In this document: one piece after another, positions 1 to 11,344 of the stretch
How the letters are laid out: each line of letters opens with the position of its first letter
Position numbering within the stretch: position 1 is the first letter of the stretch
Assembly (NCBI RefSeq): GCF_014356525.2
Contig: NC_052518.1
Coordinates: 27,787,319 to 27,851,318, forward strand
Length of the DNA: 64,000 nt
Direction of reading: 5' to 3'
DNA from: Nilaparvata lugens
Taxonomy: Eukaryota > Arthropoda > Insecta > Hemiptera > Delphacidae
Program-made: the position numbers and the translations under genes
The notes under the pieces: model-generated
Told to the model about the DNA's origin: nothing
What the model saw: only the letters and a program-made list of their open reading frames with translations
Database searches by the model: none

Positions 1-310
1 TATTTGGATGAATGAAATACAAATAAGATATTGAAAAACTATTCAAATTCAATTTTCAGAGTATAATGGAATCTAACCTCAAACCGCATAGTACTTTGTT
101 TATCACGAAACCTGGTGGATAATTTTGGAACTACTTGGGCAATATCCCGTTTGAACGTTTTTAATTTATGAAAAGGAATCAGTTTATGCTTCTAGAATTG
201 AATAAAGTATTCTGCAATAATATACTATCATTCTATTTGGATGAATGAAATACAGATAAGAGATATATTATGAACTATGCAAATTCGATTTTCAGAGTAG
301 GATAGATCTT
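1..310. repeat. Tandem duplication, about 233-bp unit
   Basis: The phrase TATTTGGATGAATGAAATAC at position 1 recurs at 234, and the following 70 bases match again with scattered differences (both end near TTTCAGAGTA). The first copy starts at the window edge, so the array may extend to the left. No coding potential is seen. Confidence 0.6.
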
Positions 311-840
311 CTAACCTAAACTTCCAGCTCACAAGTCAATGACAACAAGCATTGTTGACGTTGACATTCAGATTGGCCAAATTTCAAGTGTGCTAAAACA
401 GCTGATAAAAAATCTTTTCATTATTAATTTGTGTTTATTATTCAATAATTAAAACATTTATAATAATATCATCTTATTGTCATTTGAAAGAATAAAAAAG
501 TATAAACTCAACCTCCCACATAATTGAACATAAAATTTTAGGTTATTTAGACAAATCAGAATAAAAAATAAAAATTTGGTGTGGTACACTCACACAACTT
601 TCCTTGCTCATATTTGAAACTACGATCAGACTTTTGTATAAGTGTATATATAATTGTTTTCAGAGTACTTTTTCCTTTGTGTAAATTGTGAAATTCGATG
701 ATTTTTTCTAGTCGTCATTTTTTTAAAGTCGTCAAAACAGCTGTTCTACAGATGAAATATCTCGACTATGTGTTCTTTTTATGAACTGCTCTACCTACCT
801 ACCTCATTCACGAGAAGGAGGTTACAAAGTCCATTTCTCA

Positions 841-1330
841 AGGATGGGGTGGACCCCCCATTAGTTTCCCAGAAAGGAGACTCATGCCAGTTAATAGAGC
901 TGATAAATAACTATACAGAGTATGAATTTGAAAAAATCGGTCGTTATATTGAGAAAATCGTGAAAAACATGGTCTTTTTAGTAATTATCCGCCATTTTTC
1001 TCAAGTATATTACAGAGCTCCTGCAATTTTCTCAGAAATGAGACTCATGTCAGTTGATAGGGCTTATAAATAGCTATACATGGTATGAATTTAAAGAAAA
1101 TCGTTAGAGCCGTTTTCGAGAAAACCGTGAAAAGCATGGTTTTTCAGTGATTATCCGCCATTTATCACAAGAATATTACGGAGCTCCTGCAATTTTCCCA
1201 GAAATGAGACTCATGTCAGTTGATAGGGCTTATGAATAGCTATTCATGGTATAAATTTGAAGAAAATTGTTAGAGCTGTTTTCGAGAAAACCGTGAAAAA
1301 CATAGTTTTTTAGTAATTATCCGCCTTTTT
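841..1330. repeat. Tandem repeat, about 165-bp unit, 2.7 copies
   Basis: The word GAGACTCATG recurs at 877, 1040 and 1206 (periods 163 and 166). Each unit also carries an ATTATCCGCC box, a GAGCTCCTGCAATTTT box and a GAAAAcCGTGAAAAaCAT box. The open frame at 768-1073 is an accident of this array. The rest of 331-840 and 1331-1745 is AT-rich with nothing recognised. Confidence 0.8.
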
Positions 1331-1745
1331 TTTTTTGAATTCAATTTTATTGAATTTCTTATTGTCAGATCCTCATGGTATAAGGACCTTAAGTTTGAAA
1401 ATTCAAGTCAATCGGTTGATTAGTAGTAGGGCAAGGAAAGTAAAAATACTTGGACAATTTCCTGATATTCAGATTATCTCAGATTTCCTAGAGCTATGAC
1501 CTTCCACTTTTGCTTTCGGAAGTGCTTAATAAACAATTATTCTCATTTATATATTGTTTATTTTTCTGTGTGGGGAAAAATAGTGTTCGCACCACAGACA
1601 AAAATGTTTTTCCGGCTCTCAATCTTTTCTAGTCCTCGGCCTACGGCCTTGGACTTGAAAACCGATTTCGAGCCAGAAAAGTCTCATTTTCGACTCTAGG
1701 TGCGAAATATACTATAACAGGTTTGGGCAGTTGTAGAAAAAATGT

Positions 1746-1860
1746 TGCATGTAATTCACGCGTAATGCTTCTTTATCGCTCTTGCAAAATTATCACGCTC
1801 CACTTCGTGTTGCTTGATAACTGTTTTGCGCGAGCGATAAAGTCGTGCATTACACTCTTA
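1746..1860. repeat. Imperfect palindrome with about 45-bp arms
   Basis: The left arm (about 1750-1793) contains GTAATGCTTCTTTATCGCTC and the right arm (about 1813-1858) contains GAGCGATAAAGTCGTGCATT. They fold back on each other around a roughly 20-base centre. It is probably a small foldback or MITE relic. The bases from 1865 to 2094 hold nothing I recognise. Confidence 0.65.
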
Positions 1861-2441
1861 ATACATAAATAGCTATTATACACTGAATGAATTGAAAATG
1901 AACATCACAACACAGATTAACAATATTAGTGTGGGTATAGCCTACTTTATAAAGTGCCAATAATCGTGGTCAAAATTTTTTTGTGTGTATTAATGAACAA
2001 AAGGCAGCCTTTCTGAACTCATGTTATACAATTTTGGAAATAAGAGTAGGTATGTTAGAAAGGCACATAAGAACATAATATGTTTATAGAATAGAATAGA
2101 AAAAAAAACGTTTATTGAATAAATAAGCTACCTTAAGCGAACCTCAAAGAGGCTGCTTGACAAGGTACTATTATACAAAACATGTAAATTTGAATATAAT
2201 TATACATATATCGGTGAACTTTTATTTTTACTTAACAGTTAAATTCACTTATCAGTTTATTACACTATCAAATTTACTTACAGAATTTACTTAACAGTTG
2301 AAATTATCATGATATTAATTAATTTTTGGCTCAGCTCTCAAAAATCTAAAGAGTGTTATAATATATAGTCAACCTGAACTTACATACAAAAAATAGAACA
2401 GAATGAATTACAACAATACAATACATTAATAATGAGTTACA

Positions 2442-3611
2442 TTATGTTACATCTAAAGTGTAATTATTCAACCAAATCTTTAAATTTCTTTTCAACAGGT
2501 GCATATTAACAAACTCAGCACAATTATCGGGTAAATCATTGAAAGTTCTTGGTACAATGTAGATTAAGGTGTTTCTGGCTAAATTATTCGAAGTAAATGG
2601 TACAACATACCTCTCATTCCTTAAATCATATCGATTAACTTCCATAACTGAATATTTTTTGCAGAAGTAATTTTCTAAAATCAAAGTAAACAGAAATATT
2701 ACTTTTATATTCAAAACCTTGCATCTATTCAAAAGGTTCTCATATGAAATAAAATCTTCCTCTGTACCGAATATATTCTCCTAAGATAAACATTGCTAGC
2801 AAATCCCCACCCTTGCAATCCATATCTCATAACAGACTCTCCCAAGGCTATATACATCATCCTCTTCACTTTATTAGGTATTAAATCTTTAATATAATAC
2901 ATTTTGGCCAATACCTGTTTGAGTCTATTATAACATTTTTCATATGGATATCCCAACGAAAATGACTGTCAACTGTTACTCCTAAATACTTATAATTTAT
3001 ACAATTCGATATAAACAGACAATCTCTTGTACATATGAAAATATCTTGCTCCTGCAGTTGGAAACATTCACAGCAATGTTGCTTAATTTTGGGTTCCCTA
3101 ATTCTTTTCATGTAGGATGAGGTTATATGTAGCACCTTGGTTTTGGTAACATTTATATTTAGACAATTATTATGAGACCATTTAGCTAGAGTATTGGTAT
3201 CATGTTGTAACCGGGTTTCGGCCACATCTAACGATTTATGAGAGGAAATCAACAAAATATCATCTGCAAACATAAAAATCTTACAGTGAATCAAATATCT
3301 AGGTAAGTCATTTGTGTAAAGTAAAAACAGCAAAGGTCCCAGGACTGATCCTTGAGGCACTCCCACATTTGAAGTCCTCTCTTGACTTAAATAGTTCCCA
3401 ATTTTAACAACAAATTTTCTATTCTCCAGATAACTTTCAGATAACCTGAGTACAGGTCCTCTTATACCAACACTAGATAGCTTTTGTAATAAAATTTTAT
3501 GATCTATAGTGTCAAATGCTTTTGAAAAATCTATAAAAAGACAAAGGCTATGAACATTATCCTTCAAGTTACCATATATATAATTAGAAAAATTTGACAG
3601 CAATTTATTTG
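2442..3611 (-). pseudogene. Reverse transcriptase, palm to C-terminus (broken)
   Basis: Conceptual translation on the minus strand gives the RT palm, thumb and C-terminal tail of a non-LTR element. In order it shows the A motif (LFIDFSKAFDTIDH), the B motif (GVPQGSVLGPLLF) and the catalytic C motif (FADDILL). Then come the NYKYLGVTVD stretch typical of Jockey/CR1-type proteins and a C-terminal piece with VPRTFNDLP. At least two frameshifts (near 2880-2956 and 2730) separate the segments. The upstream part of the same protein lies beyond the inserted element at 3612-4194. All catalytic residues of the A and C boxes are still readable, so decay is moderate. Confidence 0.85.
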
Positions 3612-4194
3612 GGTGTAAGTGCACGTCCAGTGCCAACTCACCTGTCATCAAATTTTTGGTTGGGATCGATTTAGTATCTTATTTTGAAATCATTGAACTC
3701 AAATTCATAATGAAATACAAATAAATTAATTGCATTTTTCTAATGATAGCTTCTCTATATGTGCATCACTTATTGATAGTTCACAAATCAATATCGAATT
3801 GATTTATCGATCATCGATATTTGTAACAAAGTCCAGTGAATATTAAAATTGATTTCTGGTCCCTGGAAAAACAGAAAAATATATCTTAATAAAGTACTGT
3901 TTGATAATATTTAAGAAAGGTTTTGAAGTTTATCATTAAGAATAAGTGATCTGCATGTTTTGAAGTGTCATTTAGGTACAGTTGAAACCAATTTAACTGT
4001 GAATATAATATATTAGAGGTGTTTAAAATCTTGTGAACAAAGTGAGGTTAGTAGAATTAAATTATTTTTTAAAAAAATTATGATGAGTGAGCGCCGTTTT
4101 TTTCTTGTGATTTTATGTTCAAAATATCATACTTAATCAATCCCAACCAAAAATTTGACGACAGGTGTGGTGGCACTGGACGTGCACTTAAGCC
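3612..4194. mobile_element. Non-autonomous TIR element, 9-bp target duplication
   Basis: The ends are inverted repeats of about 57 bp; both begin GG(T/C)(G/T)TAAGTGCACGTCC and continue to the TTTGGTTGGGAT box. The flanks are a perfect direct repeat ATTTATTTG at 3603-3611 and 4195-4203. The related retrotransposon copy near 56,960 reads straight through this site with a single ATTTATTTG, proving insertion. A 9-bp duplication fits Mutator-like elements, but the TIR alone does not prove the superfamily. There is no internal coding sequence. Confidence 0.85.
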
Positions 4195-4203
4195 ATTTAT
4201 TTG

Positions 4204-4547
4204 TACCTAACCCTTTCATAAAACCATATTGAGAATCATTGATGATATTATGCTTATGCAGGAATAAATTCATCCTCATGGCAATATATTTTTCGAAAAT
4301 TTTTTCAAAAATTGCTAATATGGCAATTGGTCTAAAATTCTTAAAATTAGAATTCACCATTTTTATGGATGGGTCGGACAACAGAAACTTTCTTAAGGTC
4401 AGGTATACTGTGGGATTTAATAATTTTATTTATAAGCAATTGTAAAAATGAAACCATGTCATCCTTCAAGAACAATATATCTTTTAACCTTATATTATCA
4501 AAACCAGGTGATTTATTTCTATCAATTTTTGCCAGTTCTCTACTCAC
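4204..4547 (-). pseudogene. Reverse transcriptase, fingers region (broken)
   Basis: Minus-strand translation gives the N-terminal RT region in two frames. The first is a segment with RNKSPGFDNI and VVRPIHKNGE; after a frameshift near 4350-4380 comes NFRPIAILAIFEKIFEKYI and SQYGFMKGLGTN. These correspond to RT blocks 1-2 of Jockey/CR1-type proteins and continue, beyond the inserted element, into the palm at 3611. Sequence upstream of about 4575 no longer resembles the family, so the copy is 5'-truncated there, as is usual for target-primed insertion. Confidence 0.8.
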
Positions 4548-4575
4548 AAATTGCGCTGATACTAAAGGTAAATAG

Positions 4576-5140
4576 AAACTACAATTGATAGAGATAAGTT
4601 ATCTTCGACATAACCTAACAAAAACTTAAATCCGTAAGAATTAAAAGCTACAACAATAAGAAAAACATTAATTTATAACATAAATTTAAAGGACTGCCTT
4701 ATTTATTATTAGACAAAAAAATGTGTTTCACCATATGCTTGTTGACTCTTTATGGAGTAGCCTATCCCCACTCTAATATTGTTAATCTATTGTAATGTTC
4801 ATTTTAAGTACATTCAGTGAATAAGGTCTATTTTTAAAATCATTTTCTCTTAGATAAGCCACAGGGGAAAATCTAGAGGCGTTGAATAGATAATGGCAAA
4901 AAACAGTTCGAGAAGGAACACTCATTGCTCTTGACAAATCAAAATATTTACATTCATGAACTCAAAATTAAAATGCAGACCTGTAGTGAGTGGTGACCTA
5001 TATACCATAAATTACTTCACATAAACGATTTGTGTTAAATCTCACTTATCGTTTTTCACTTTTAGGTTACTTATTTATTTTGTTTTTAGGTTAATTGACG
5101 ATTTTGATTTCTGTCAGCTGTTGTTGTGTTTTGGTGTAAA
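4576..5140. other. No gene seen
   Basis: AT-rich sequence with stops in all frames. I see no repeat shared with the rest of the window and no convincing splice-site pair. Confidence 0.5.
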
Positions 5141-6850
5141 TGATCTTAACGAAAGAGAAAACGCAAATAGACCAATGACTACCTCACGTGACCCCACTAC
5201 CAACATACCGGTTTAAAACTTCTACTGATCATTTTTTAGGTTATGTTTAGTGGAATTGTAAGATTGTAAGGAGATTAGGTTATGTTTTATCAACTAATTG
5301 AACAGTCAGGTTAAGATGTAACAAAGTACTGTAGATACAAAATTAGTCATAACTTGGTAGGTTTATTCTTATATTATATAATTTCTTCTTTAACAGAAGA
5401 CTAATCAAACACAAAGACATAATATGGATGAATTTGTTTAAAACAGAAAGTTGAAAGGGTTAATAGTATGATTAGGCTATTCATCACTGTACCAGGTAAG
5501 ATTAACATAATTGCCTAGGCTCTATTTGAAATAATTTTCAGATTTTAACGTTCACCTTTGAAACAAATATTGCTAATTATAGAGAAGAGTCACTTTTAGT
5601 TTCAATAAAACCAAACGATTCCCCGATCTATGGACCGTGGCAAATTACTTACACTGTACCGTAACAAGTTTCTGTTTCTTTGCCCTTAAGTTAATTGCAA
5701 ATGATAAATAAATAATAATAATAATGCTACACTGGATAAGTAGACTAATAAGGTAAATGCTTGTCACTTATAATTTTTGTCTGTCCATACTCAGGTAGGC
5801 TACAACAAATCGGGACCTGATTAGAAAACTTAAATACTGTAATATTGAATAGGCTAACTACTCACTGAATAATCTTATTGATGAAACATGTAAATAATAA
5901 AATTAGGATTATTTAAATCTACTGTATTTTTCAGCCTACAGAAAGAACTGTAGAGTTAGGAATACAGTAGTTATGTAGTCAATTTAAGGATAAACAATAT
6001 TAATACGAACATATTTAATAGTTATTGAACAAGATCGAAATGTAATCCATGTGCATCTTCTATTTTCTCAATATAGTTTATTGAAGTAGGGAAAGTAGCC
6101 TATTGCATTTTAGGATTTGATGGAGGAGTATAAATTTGGTCAGAATATTAAATACACATTATCACATTATTGATACAAATTATCTAAGTTACCTATTATC
6201 TTGTAGTGAACAACTACAAGACTCAAACTATTTTGGACTCACCTTATCTAAATGTGGGAGAGGAATAGCACAAGGTTACCTTATTTTTTCTCTTCCTATC
6301 ATTTTGATGATGTACTTAGTGTATCAATAAATAAAGAATCAATCTTTTCTTTTTTGCTCTTTATAGGTTTTGCATTATATAGCATGCTTTAGGTTGCATA
6401 TAGGCTAAAGCTTCACGTTATAGCACCTGACTTCTGACTCACTCAGGATTGAACACCTTTAAACCAAATCCAAAAAATAGGTTTTCAGAACGGATTTTTA
6501 AAAGAATAATTAAAATACGCATGATACAGGTAGCCTACTGTATTGACATATGAACTCTTAGCAGGTCTAGAAACAGTTATTTTTCTTTTTCAGAGAATAA
6601 CAGGCTGATTGAGCTATGGTTGAAACTTGCTGCTGGGTCTATCTTGCTAGTTTATGGCTGATGATCACAGTGTCAAGTATCAGGTGAGCTTTATTGTAAT
6701 TATCAACCTATCAAATCATGTTTGTTTTCCAGTCAATGCTGTATAAAAATTACAAATCGCTTCCAATACCAATAATAATAGAGTTTTGCATTATCATGCT
6801 ATCGGATGGGCATGCTAAACTGTCTGTCTCGGCTGAAGTATGACAGTCGT
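5141..6850 (+). repeat. Dispersed duplicated segment, copy 1
   Basis: From TGATCTTAACGAAAGAGAAA at 5141 to ATGACAGTCG at about 6850 this segment is nearly collinear with 19,041-20,560. The two copies differ by small indels and by bases missing near 6090-6320. Homology resumes at 8606 (GGAGGCGACAAGAAGGGC) and runs to about 8718, matching 20,580-20,680. Copy 1 therefore carries about 1.75 kb that copy 2 lacks. The segment includes a strong-looking exon near its right end. Confidence 0.85.
6594..6683 (+). pseudogene. Duplicated ATG-containing exon (copy 1)
   Basis: A polypyrimidine tract plus CAG precedes this 90-base segment and GTGAGC follows it directly. The last 30 bases are ATG-initiated and read MADDHSVKYQ, ending in phase 0 at the donor; the bases before the ATG contain in-frame stops and look like 5' UTR. 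The same exon occurs at 20,305-20,394 (MADDHNVKYQ), where compatible downstream coding sequence exists. No downstream exon is visible here, so this copy is probably an orphaned duplicate. Confidence 0.45.
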
Positions 6851-7510
6851 GAGGCCCATTGATGGCTTAAATGATATATTCAGGCTGTGGGACCTTCCTG
6901 CAAGAGACTCTCCACCAACAAAAGCCACAAGAATTTACTTTTTTTGAGTTTTGCATTCAAACATTACAATACTGTCTTGATCTTCTATTGGAGGCCACCC
7001 GAAACATTCATATTGTTGGTGTTTTCAAAACAAATTTTTGAGACAGGACCGTTCTTCATTGGTTGGGTTCTGTAGATGTTCCCTACTAATTGTTTGTTAG
7101 CCTGGGTACACCCGGGCCGGAAGGCCATTAATCTCGATTAGTACAACAACTTCAATTTTGTGGAGTCAATATTATAAACCACACCTAACAACTAAGAAGA
7201 CCTTAATCAGCTATAGACTTGAAAAAACATTCATTGTACAACTACTAACAGCTATGTATCATTTTTCAATTGATAGTTAAGAAAATGTTACATGGGACAG
7301 TAGGCGATGCGAATTACAACCAAACGTGTTTCATTATACAATTTTCTACTTTCCTCTTTCCTTGCCCTAATACCATAAGGAAAGTATTGCTTTCCGAAAA
7401 AAATAAGGTGCCCCAATTTCCAAATTTCAAAGTTCCCTGGATCCAAAAAAGTGGGGTTTTAAACTAAAAATAAAAAATTATAAGATGTATGAATTCAGGG
7501 CTACTTTCTT

Positions 7511-7620
7511 GTATTTATAAAATATAATTATAGTACCCTTTAATATCCTTACAATTTGTATTCTTATTTTTTAATATCTTATCAATTTTAAAGGGTACTA
7601 TAATTCTATTTTATAAAAAA
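7511..7620. repeat. Hairpin with 30-bp arms
   Basis: TATAGTACCCTTTAA near 7533 and TTAAAGGGTACTATA near 7588 are the inner parts of two nearly perfect arms of about 30 bp separated by about 42 bases. Their outer parts (TTTATAAAAT and its complement) also pair. The same AGTACCCTTT word is reused in the hairpin inside the 7884-8186 element. Confidence 0.75.
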
Positions 7621-7738
7621 ATATAATTAAATAAAACTAAAATTAAATCATTTCATCCAAAAAAATAATGAATAAGAAATAAATAAATCATATGAGCAAA
7701 TATTATCTAATATCAACTTGTTTATTTTTACATTTAAA

Positions 7739-7774
7739 CTTGAAAATGGCCAATTCATGCCGAAACTAGTTGTT
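7739..7774 (+). ncRNA. Hammerhead-ribozyme-like motif, degenerate
   Basis: The plus strand reads GGC-loop-GCC followed by GAAACTAGTTG, the second half of a hammerhead core with a two-base-pair stem III. The first core half (CUGANGA) has decayed to TTGAAAA. The 3' side ACTAGTTGTTGAA is shared with the minus-strand motif at 8279-8322. Penelope-like retroelements are known to carry minimal hammerheads. This is a relic at best. Confidence 0.3.
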
Positions 7775-7883
7775 GAAATGTTTTAAAGTTTTTAAATGTT
7801 TTAATTAAGAAGTGAACTTCATGTTTTTATTAATTTCAGTTTTTTTTGTATACATTATTTAAAAGCATGACTACCAATAGTGT

Positions 7884-8186
7884 TAAGCTGGGTTTACACC
7901 AAAGTTATTAACAACAAAATGTTAATAACTTAATTCTTATAGATTGAACGGAACTTGACAAACACATAAGTTATGTTCAATCCAATAGAATCTATAAGGA
8001 TTATAATTATTAACACTCTTTTCTGTATAGGGCTACTTTTTATAGAAATAGAAAGGAAAAAAAAAATCTCAGTACCCTTTATGAATTATTTAATGATTAA
8101 AATAATTCATAAAGGGTACTGACATTTTTATTCTCCTTTCTATTATATTAAAATTTTGTTAATAACTTTGGTGTAAACGCAGCTTT
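7884..8186. mobile_element. Small TIR element (MITE), about 300 bp
   Basis: The left end AAGCTGGGTTTACACCAAAG and the right end CTTTGGTGTAAACGCAGCTT are inverted copies extending about 30 bp into TTATTAACAA. The interior holds a second hairpin (AGTACCCTTTATGAATTATT and complement near 8079-8121) and no coding sequence. A target duplication could not be fixed with certainty. Confidence 0.8.
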
Positions 8187-8211
8187 AGATGATGTAATCA
8201 CAGTATATTTA

Positions 8212-8405
8212 AGAAGAATTAATAAAAGCAATATAAAAATCTTAAAGCATCCTTTATTTTTTTAAACTTTGAAATAGTTCAACAACTAGTCTAGGTGATC
8301 ACACCATCGTCAGGTTATATAATCTATTTAATAGTACTAATTTATTATTTTTTTTTTTTTTAATAAAGGGTGCTTCAAGATTTTTATATTGTTTTTATTA
8401 ATTTA
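8212..8405. mobile_element. Foldback element with about 50-bp arms
   Basis: The left arm (AATAAAAGCAATATAAAAAT..., 8214-8262) and right arm (8350-8404, ending ATTTTTATATTGTTTTTATT) are inverted copies with few mismatches. Between them lies a hammerhead-like motif on the minus strand. A Penelope-type terminal structure is possible but unproven. Confidence 0.7.
8279..8322 (-). ncRNA. Hammerhead-ribozyme-like motif (minus)
   Basis: Read on the minus strand: a short stem I strand (TAAC), a perfect CUGANGA core (CTGACGA), an extra U, a stem GGTG-TGAT-CACC, then TAGAC where GAAAC is expected, the loop TA, and GTT followed by GTTG, which can pair with TAAC. The order of parts fits a type I hammerhead, but the second core is mutated, so activity is unlikely. 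Confidence 0.35.
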
Positions 8406-8719
8406 AAAAGTAGCCCATGTGAATGAAGTGTTTTTTGGAAGAAGAATTATATCTTCATCTAAATACCGTAGATGTAATGATTATAATAGCTGATTGAAAA
8501 ATACATGTGGCATAATAAACTAGAAAAAAACGTCCATAAGAATATCATGTAAACTATGAAGAACTGTTGGGCCTATTTTTTAAGGGTTTTAGAAAATCTT
8601 TCCATAATTGGTGCTTGGAGGCGACAAGAAGGGCATGTGCAAAATTTCAAGCTTTCAAGCCTAGTAGTTTAAGCTCTGTTCTGATTATGAGTCAGTCAGG
8701 ACAAAGCATTTTATTTAAT

Positions 8720-9470
8720 TATATTATTAATTAAATATAATTAATTAATTATAAATATAATTATAATTATTAATTATATTATATTCCAAACGATATAATA
8801 TAATAAATGTGTACATTAAATTTCATAAAGTAAACAACTATATTAAATAATAGAGAATATATTATTTTAATGGTATGTGGAATAAATGCATACTATTTTT
8901 ATGTTTCAAATACACATGTATCTTTAAACTCTCTAGAGAGTGAACTATGATTTTACATTTTTTATCGGCAATGTCATATAAGCATTTCCAGAGATCATAG
9001 AATTATTAACAATAGCTATGAAATTAATATCTTTGCAATTAGATCAAATTCATTGAATGAAATTGTCATCAAGAGACGAGATAGTTTCTTGAACTTTGAA
9101 AAGCTATAACAATCAACCATATTTTTCAGTTGAGTGTATGTACAGGTGAAACGCGATAAGAAATTACTTGTATCTGCACACTTATTGCATGAGCTTCAAC
9201 GCATGTGAGATCTTTTCAGCTCAACTAACAAAGCAATACTGAGGATAAACTTAGACATTGTAGGTACAATGAAAACAATCGAGTATACACTAGAAATTTA
9301 TTTACACAATTCACTACAATTGTTCATCACTTCCTCTTCAATTTTTATTAGTTTACTAACAGACAGTTTATGAGGTCTGTAATAGCATAGATAATCATTA
9401 TATCGTTCAAATCACTGTGTTTAAGAAAATGTCTTTTAGTTGTTTCACCAAATGATGATTTTCATGAGTT
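8720..9470. other. AT-rich, no gene seen
   Basis: Very AT-rich (runs of ATTAATTATAAT near 8720-8780) with stops in all frames and no recognised repeat. Confidence 0.5.
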
Positions 9471-9479
9471 GAATGTTAA

Positions 9480-10064
9480 TTGCAATTTCACAGGCATCAT
9501 ACCAATCAATACACTCTTCTAACCTCATTTCCAATTCACTATCAGCTTGCATCCCCTTGCGGGGTCCATGATGAGCAAATGAAGAAACTATACATATGTC
9601 GGTACTAATATAGAGAAATTAAACGGTTCCTGTGCCTTCCCTCCAATACAAATACACGAGCAGTATGATATTTCAATGCTTGCTTACAATAAACACATTG
9701 AATTTCTTCTCCGTTATAGAAAAAGCCATATCTTGCAAAGTTTTTCTTTTCCGTATTTGAATAGAATTGACATTTTTTCATGCTAAGCATTCTATGTTTT
9801 CACACATGAAATTTGGAGATGAGTCCATATTTTTCATTATCAAAGTATTGTAATGAACCGCTGCGAATAACGCACATCGACCGTGCGGATTGCGATGATG
9901 AATTTCACAGGCATTATAACACCAAGAACTGTAAAGTAGTTAAAATTTGGTTTCTCAATTTCATCCGGTAAACAACATACGTTTGTGTGTAACCTTCTAA
10001 GAAACTTAGCTTTCTCTGTACCTTTTGTGTAGATTTTATCATATCCTTCAAGATAAGATATCAA
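9480..10064 (-). pseudogene. BIR-domain (IAP-like) fragment, frameshifted
   Basis: Minus-strand translation of 9790-9605 contains NFARYGFFYNGEEIQCVYC, which matches the centre of a baculoviral IAP repeat: the LA-x-GFYYTG-x-x-D-x-V-x-C-x-x-C signature with the CX2C zinc pair. The usual downstream His and Cys ligands are not preserved in frame. Flanking coding-like pieces in other frames include WCYNACEIHHRN (about 9880-9930) and DWYDACEIAIN (about 9480-9515). These two resemble each other, suggesting an internal duplication. At least two frameshifts and stops interrupt the region, and no complete protein is present. BIR proteins inhibit caspases or act in cell division in insects; related genes also occur in insect DNA viruses, and I cannot tell the source. 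Confidence 0.55.
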
Positions 10065-10240
10065 TAATTCATCTGTATAATAAAATTACCATCTTCCCAG
10101 CGTATTTTGTGATAATTGTTCTCAGCCCATGTTACTTGCTTACGCAATTAGCATTCAATTCCGACTTTGCAAATGGCGACTTGAAATGTAAAACAACAAA
10201 GCTATTAGCTGATCTACGATTCCGATTTCTTTCACGATAA

Positions 10241-10400
10241 TTGATTAGAAGTTCCTTGACCAATGCATGTCGACTGTTGCAAATTTTTTACAGGAGGATT
10301 CCTCCTCCTCTTGTGCTGTTTTGTCCTCCTCCTTTGTCCTCCTTTCTCCTCCTCTTCTCCTCTCCTTCTCCTCCTCCTCTCCTCCTCCTCCTCATTCTCC
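10241..10400. repeat. CT-rich low-complexity tract
   Basis: About 100 bases of (CTCCTC)-type sequence at 10,300-10,400. The apparent proline- and leucine-rich reading frame here is an artefact of composition. Confidence 0.8.
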
Positions 10401-10408
10401 TCCTGTGG

Positions 10409-10616
10409 TTAGGTGTACTACATCTTGAGTGATAGTAGAAGAAGTCTTGTTCGGTGTCAAGATCACATGCGGGTCAATAGATTGTGTTTTCTTCTGAATT
10501 ATAACACATTATAGGCGTACTACATCTTGAGTCATAGTAGATGCTGTCTTCTTTATCAAGATCGCACTGTATCCCGATAGAGCGTGTTTTCTTCTCAGAA
10601 TTAAAGACATTCTAGA
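10409..10616. repeat. Tandem duplication, about 100-bp unit
   Basis: TAGGTGTACTACATCTTGAG at 10,409 and TAGGCGTACTACATCTTGAG at 10,512 begin two similar units that both end in GTGTTTTCTTCT...GAATTA. The second runs up to the assembly gap, so more units may be hidden in it. Confidence 0.75.
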
Positions 10617-10634
10617 TGTTAAACGATCAAAGCT

Positions 10635-10734
10635 NNNNNNNNNNNNNNNNNNNNNNNNNNNNNNNNNNNNNNNNNNNNNNNNNNNNNNNNNNNNNNNNNN
10701 NNNNNNNNNNNNNNNNNNNNNNNNNNNNNNNNNN
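10635..10734. other. Assembly gap (100 N)
   Basis: Exactly 100 unknown bases within a tandem-repeat region; the true length is probably not 100. Confidence 0.99.
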
Positions 10735-10821
10735 TAGCTACATTCTATTTCAATGTTCACATGCATTTTCCAAGCTGAAACAAGAGTATGTACGAAACGT
10801 GTTAATGCACGAATTTGAGAT

Positions 10822-11030
10822 GAATTAGAACAGAGATGCATTCGTCCTTGTGAACTCTGCAAAAACGTGACGATACTCAAGTATTGAATTAGAGCGGAAC
10901 TGCATTTGTCCTTGTAAGCTATGTGAACTAAAATTGCAAAACGTGACAATAGTGAAGTATTGAATTAGACCGCAACAGCATTTGTCCTTGTAAGCTCTCT
11001 GAAGTGAAATTTTGAAACATGTTAATCATC
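10822..11030. repeat. Tandem repeat, 61-76 bp units, three copies
   Basis: TATTGAATTAGA or its variant begins units near 10,822, 10,883 and 10,959. Each continues with a GCATTTGTCCTTGTAAGCT-like box and an AACGTGACAATA-like box. No coding role is seen. Confidence 0.7.
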
Positions 11031-11344
11031 AGCCAAGAGCAGAATTGGTGCGTAATGATAACGCCCAAGGTTGTCTCACGCTAAGCAAACGTTGCTACAT
11101 AGTGTTGTGAAAACTACAACAAGAAATGACAATGTTTTTCAGTTTGATAATATGTTAAGAATGTAAGATTTGGTGAGAATGATTTATATCAATATAGATT
11201 CAGAAAAAAACTTTGAATTCACTATTATTCTTCCAAAGAATATTCAACTATGCTTGCCACATAAAGAGTTTTGAAAAAGATGGGATTTGAATGTTACTAC
11301 TGGACATATATTCTTGGAAGAATGATAAAATCTCATCTAGAATT

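Larger units (their letters stand above)
2095..4575 (-). mobile_element. Non-LTR retrotransposon, 5'-truncated (copy 1)
   Basis: This is a 5'-truncated non-LTR (Jockey/CR1-like) element read leftward. Its 3' end is AATAAACG followed by a T-rich tail near 2100-2112; its 5' side fades near 4575, inside the fingers of the reverse transcriptase. A 583-bp TIR element splits it at 3612-4194. The same family is present again at 53,540-57,092 in the same orientation and shares the 3' UTR, which allows the later insertions to be mapped by comparison. The endonuclease and ORF1 are absent. Several frameshifts show that it is dead. Confidence 0.85.
6851..8605. other. Extra 1.75 kb relative to the copy at 19-20.7 kb
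   Basis: This interval is absent from the second copy, which passes directly from ATGACAGTCGATAATG to the CTTGGAGGCGACAAG box. It contains hairpins at 7511-7620, a TIR element at 7884-8186 and a foldback at 8212-8405, and it appears to be composite inserted DNA. I see no gene in 6851-7500. Confidence 0.6.

Noticed and set aside
10509..10949. ORF spanning the assembly gap
   Set aside because: Continuity through 100 N is meaningless and both sides are tandem repeats.
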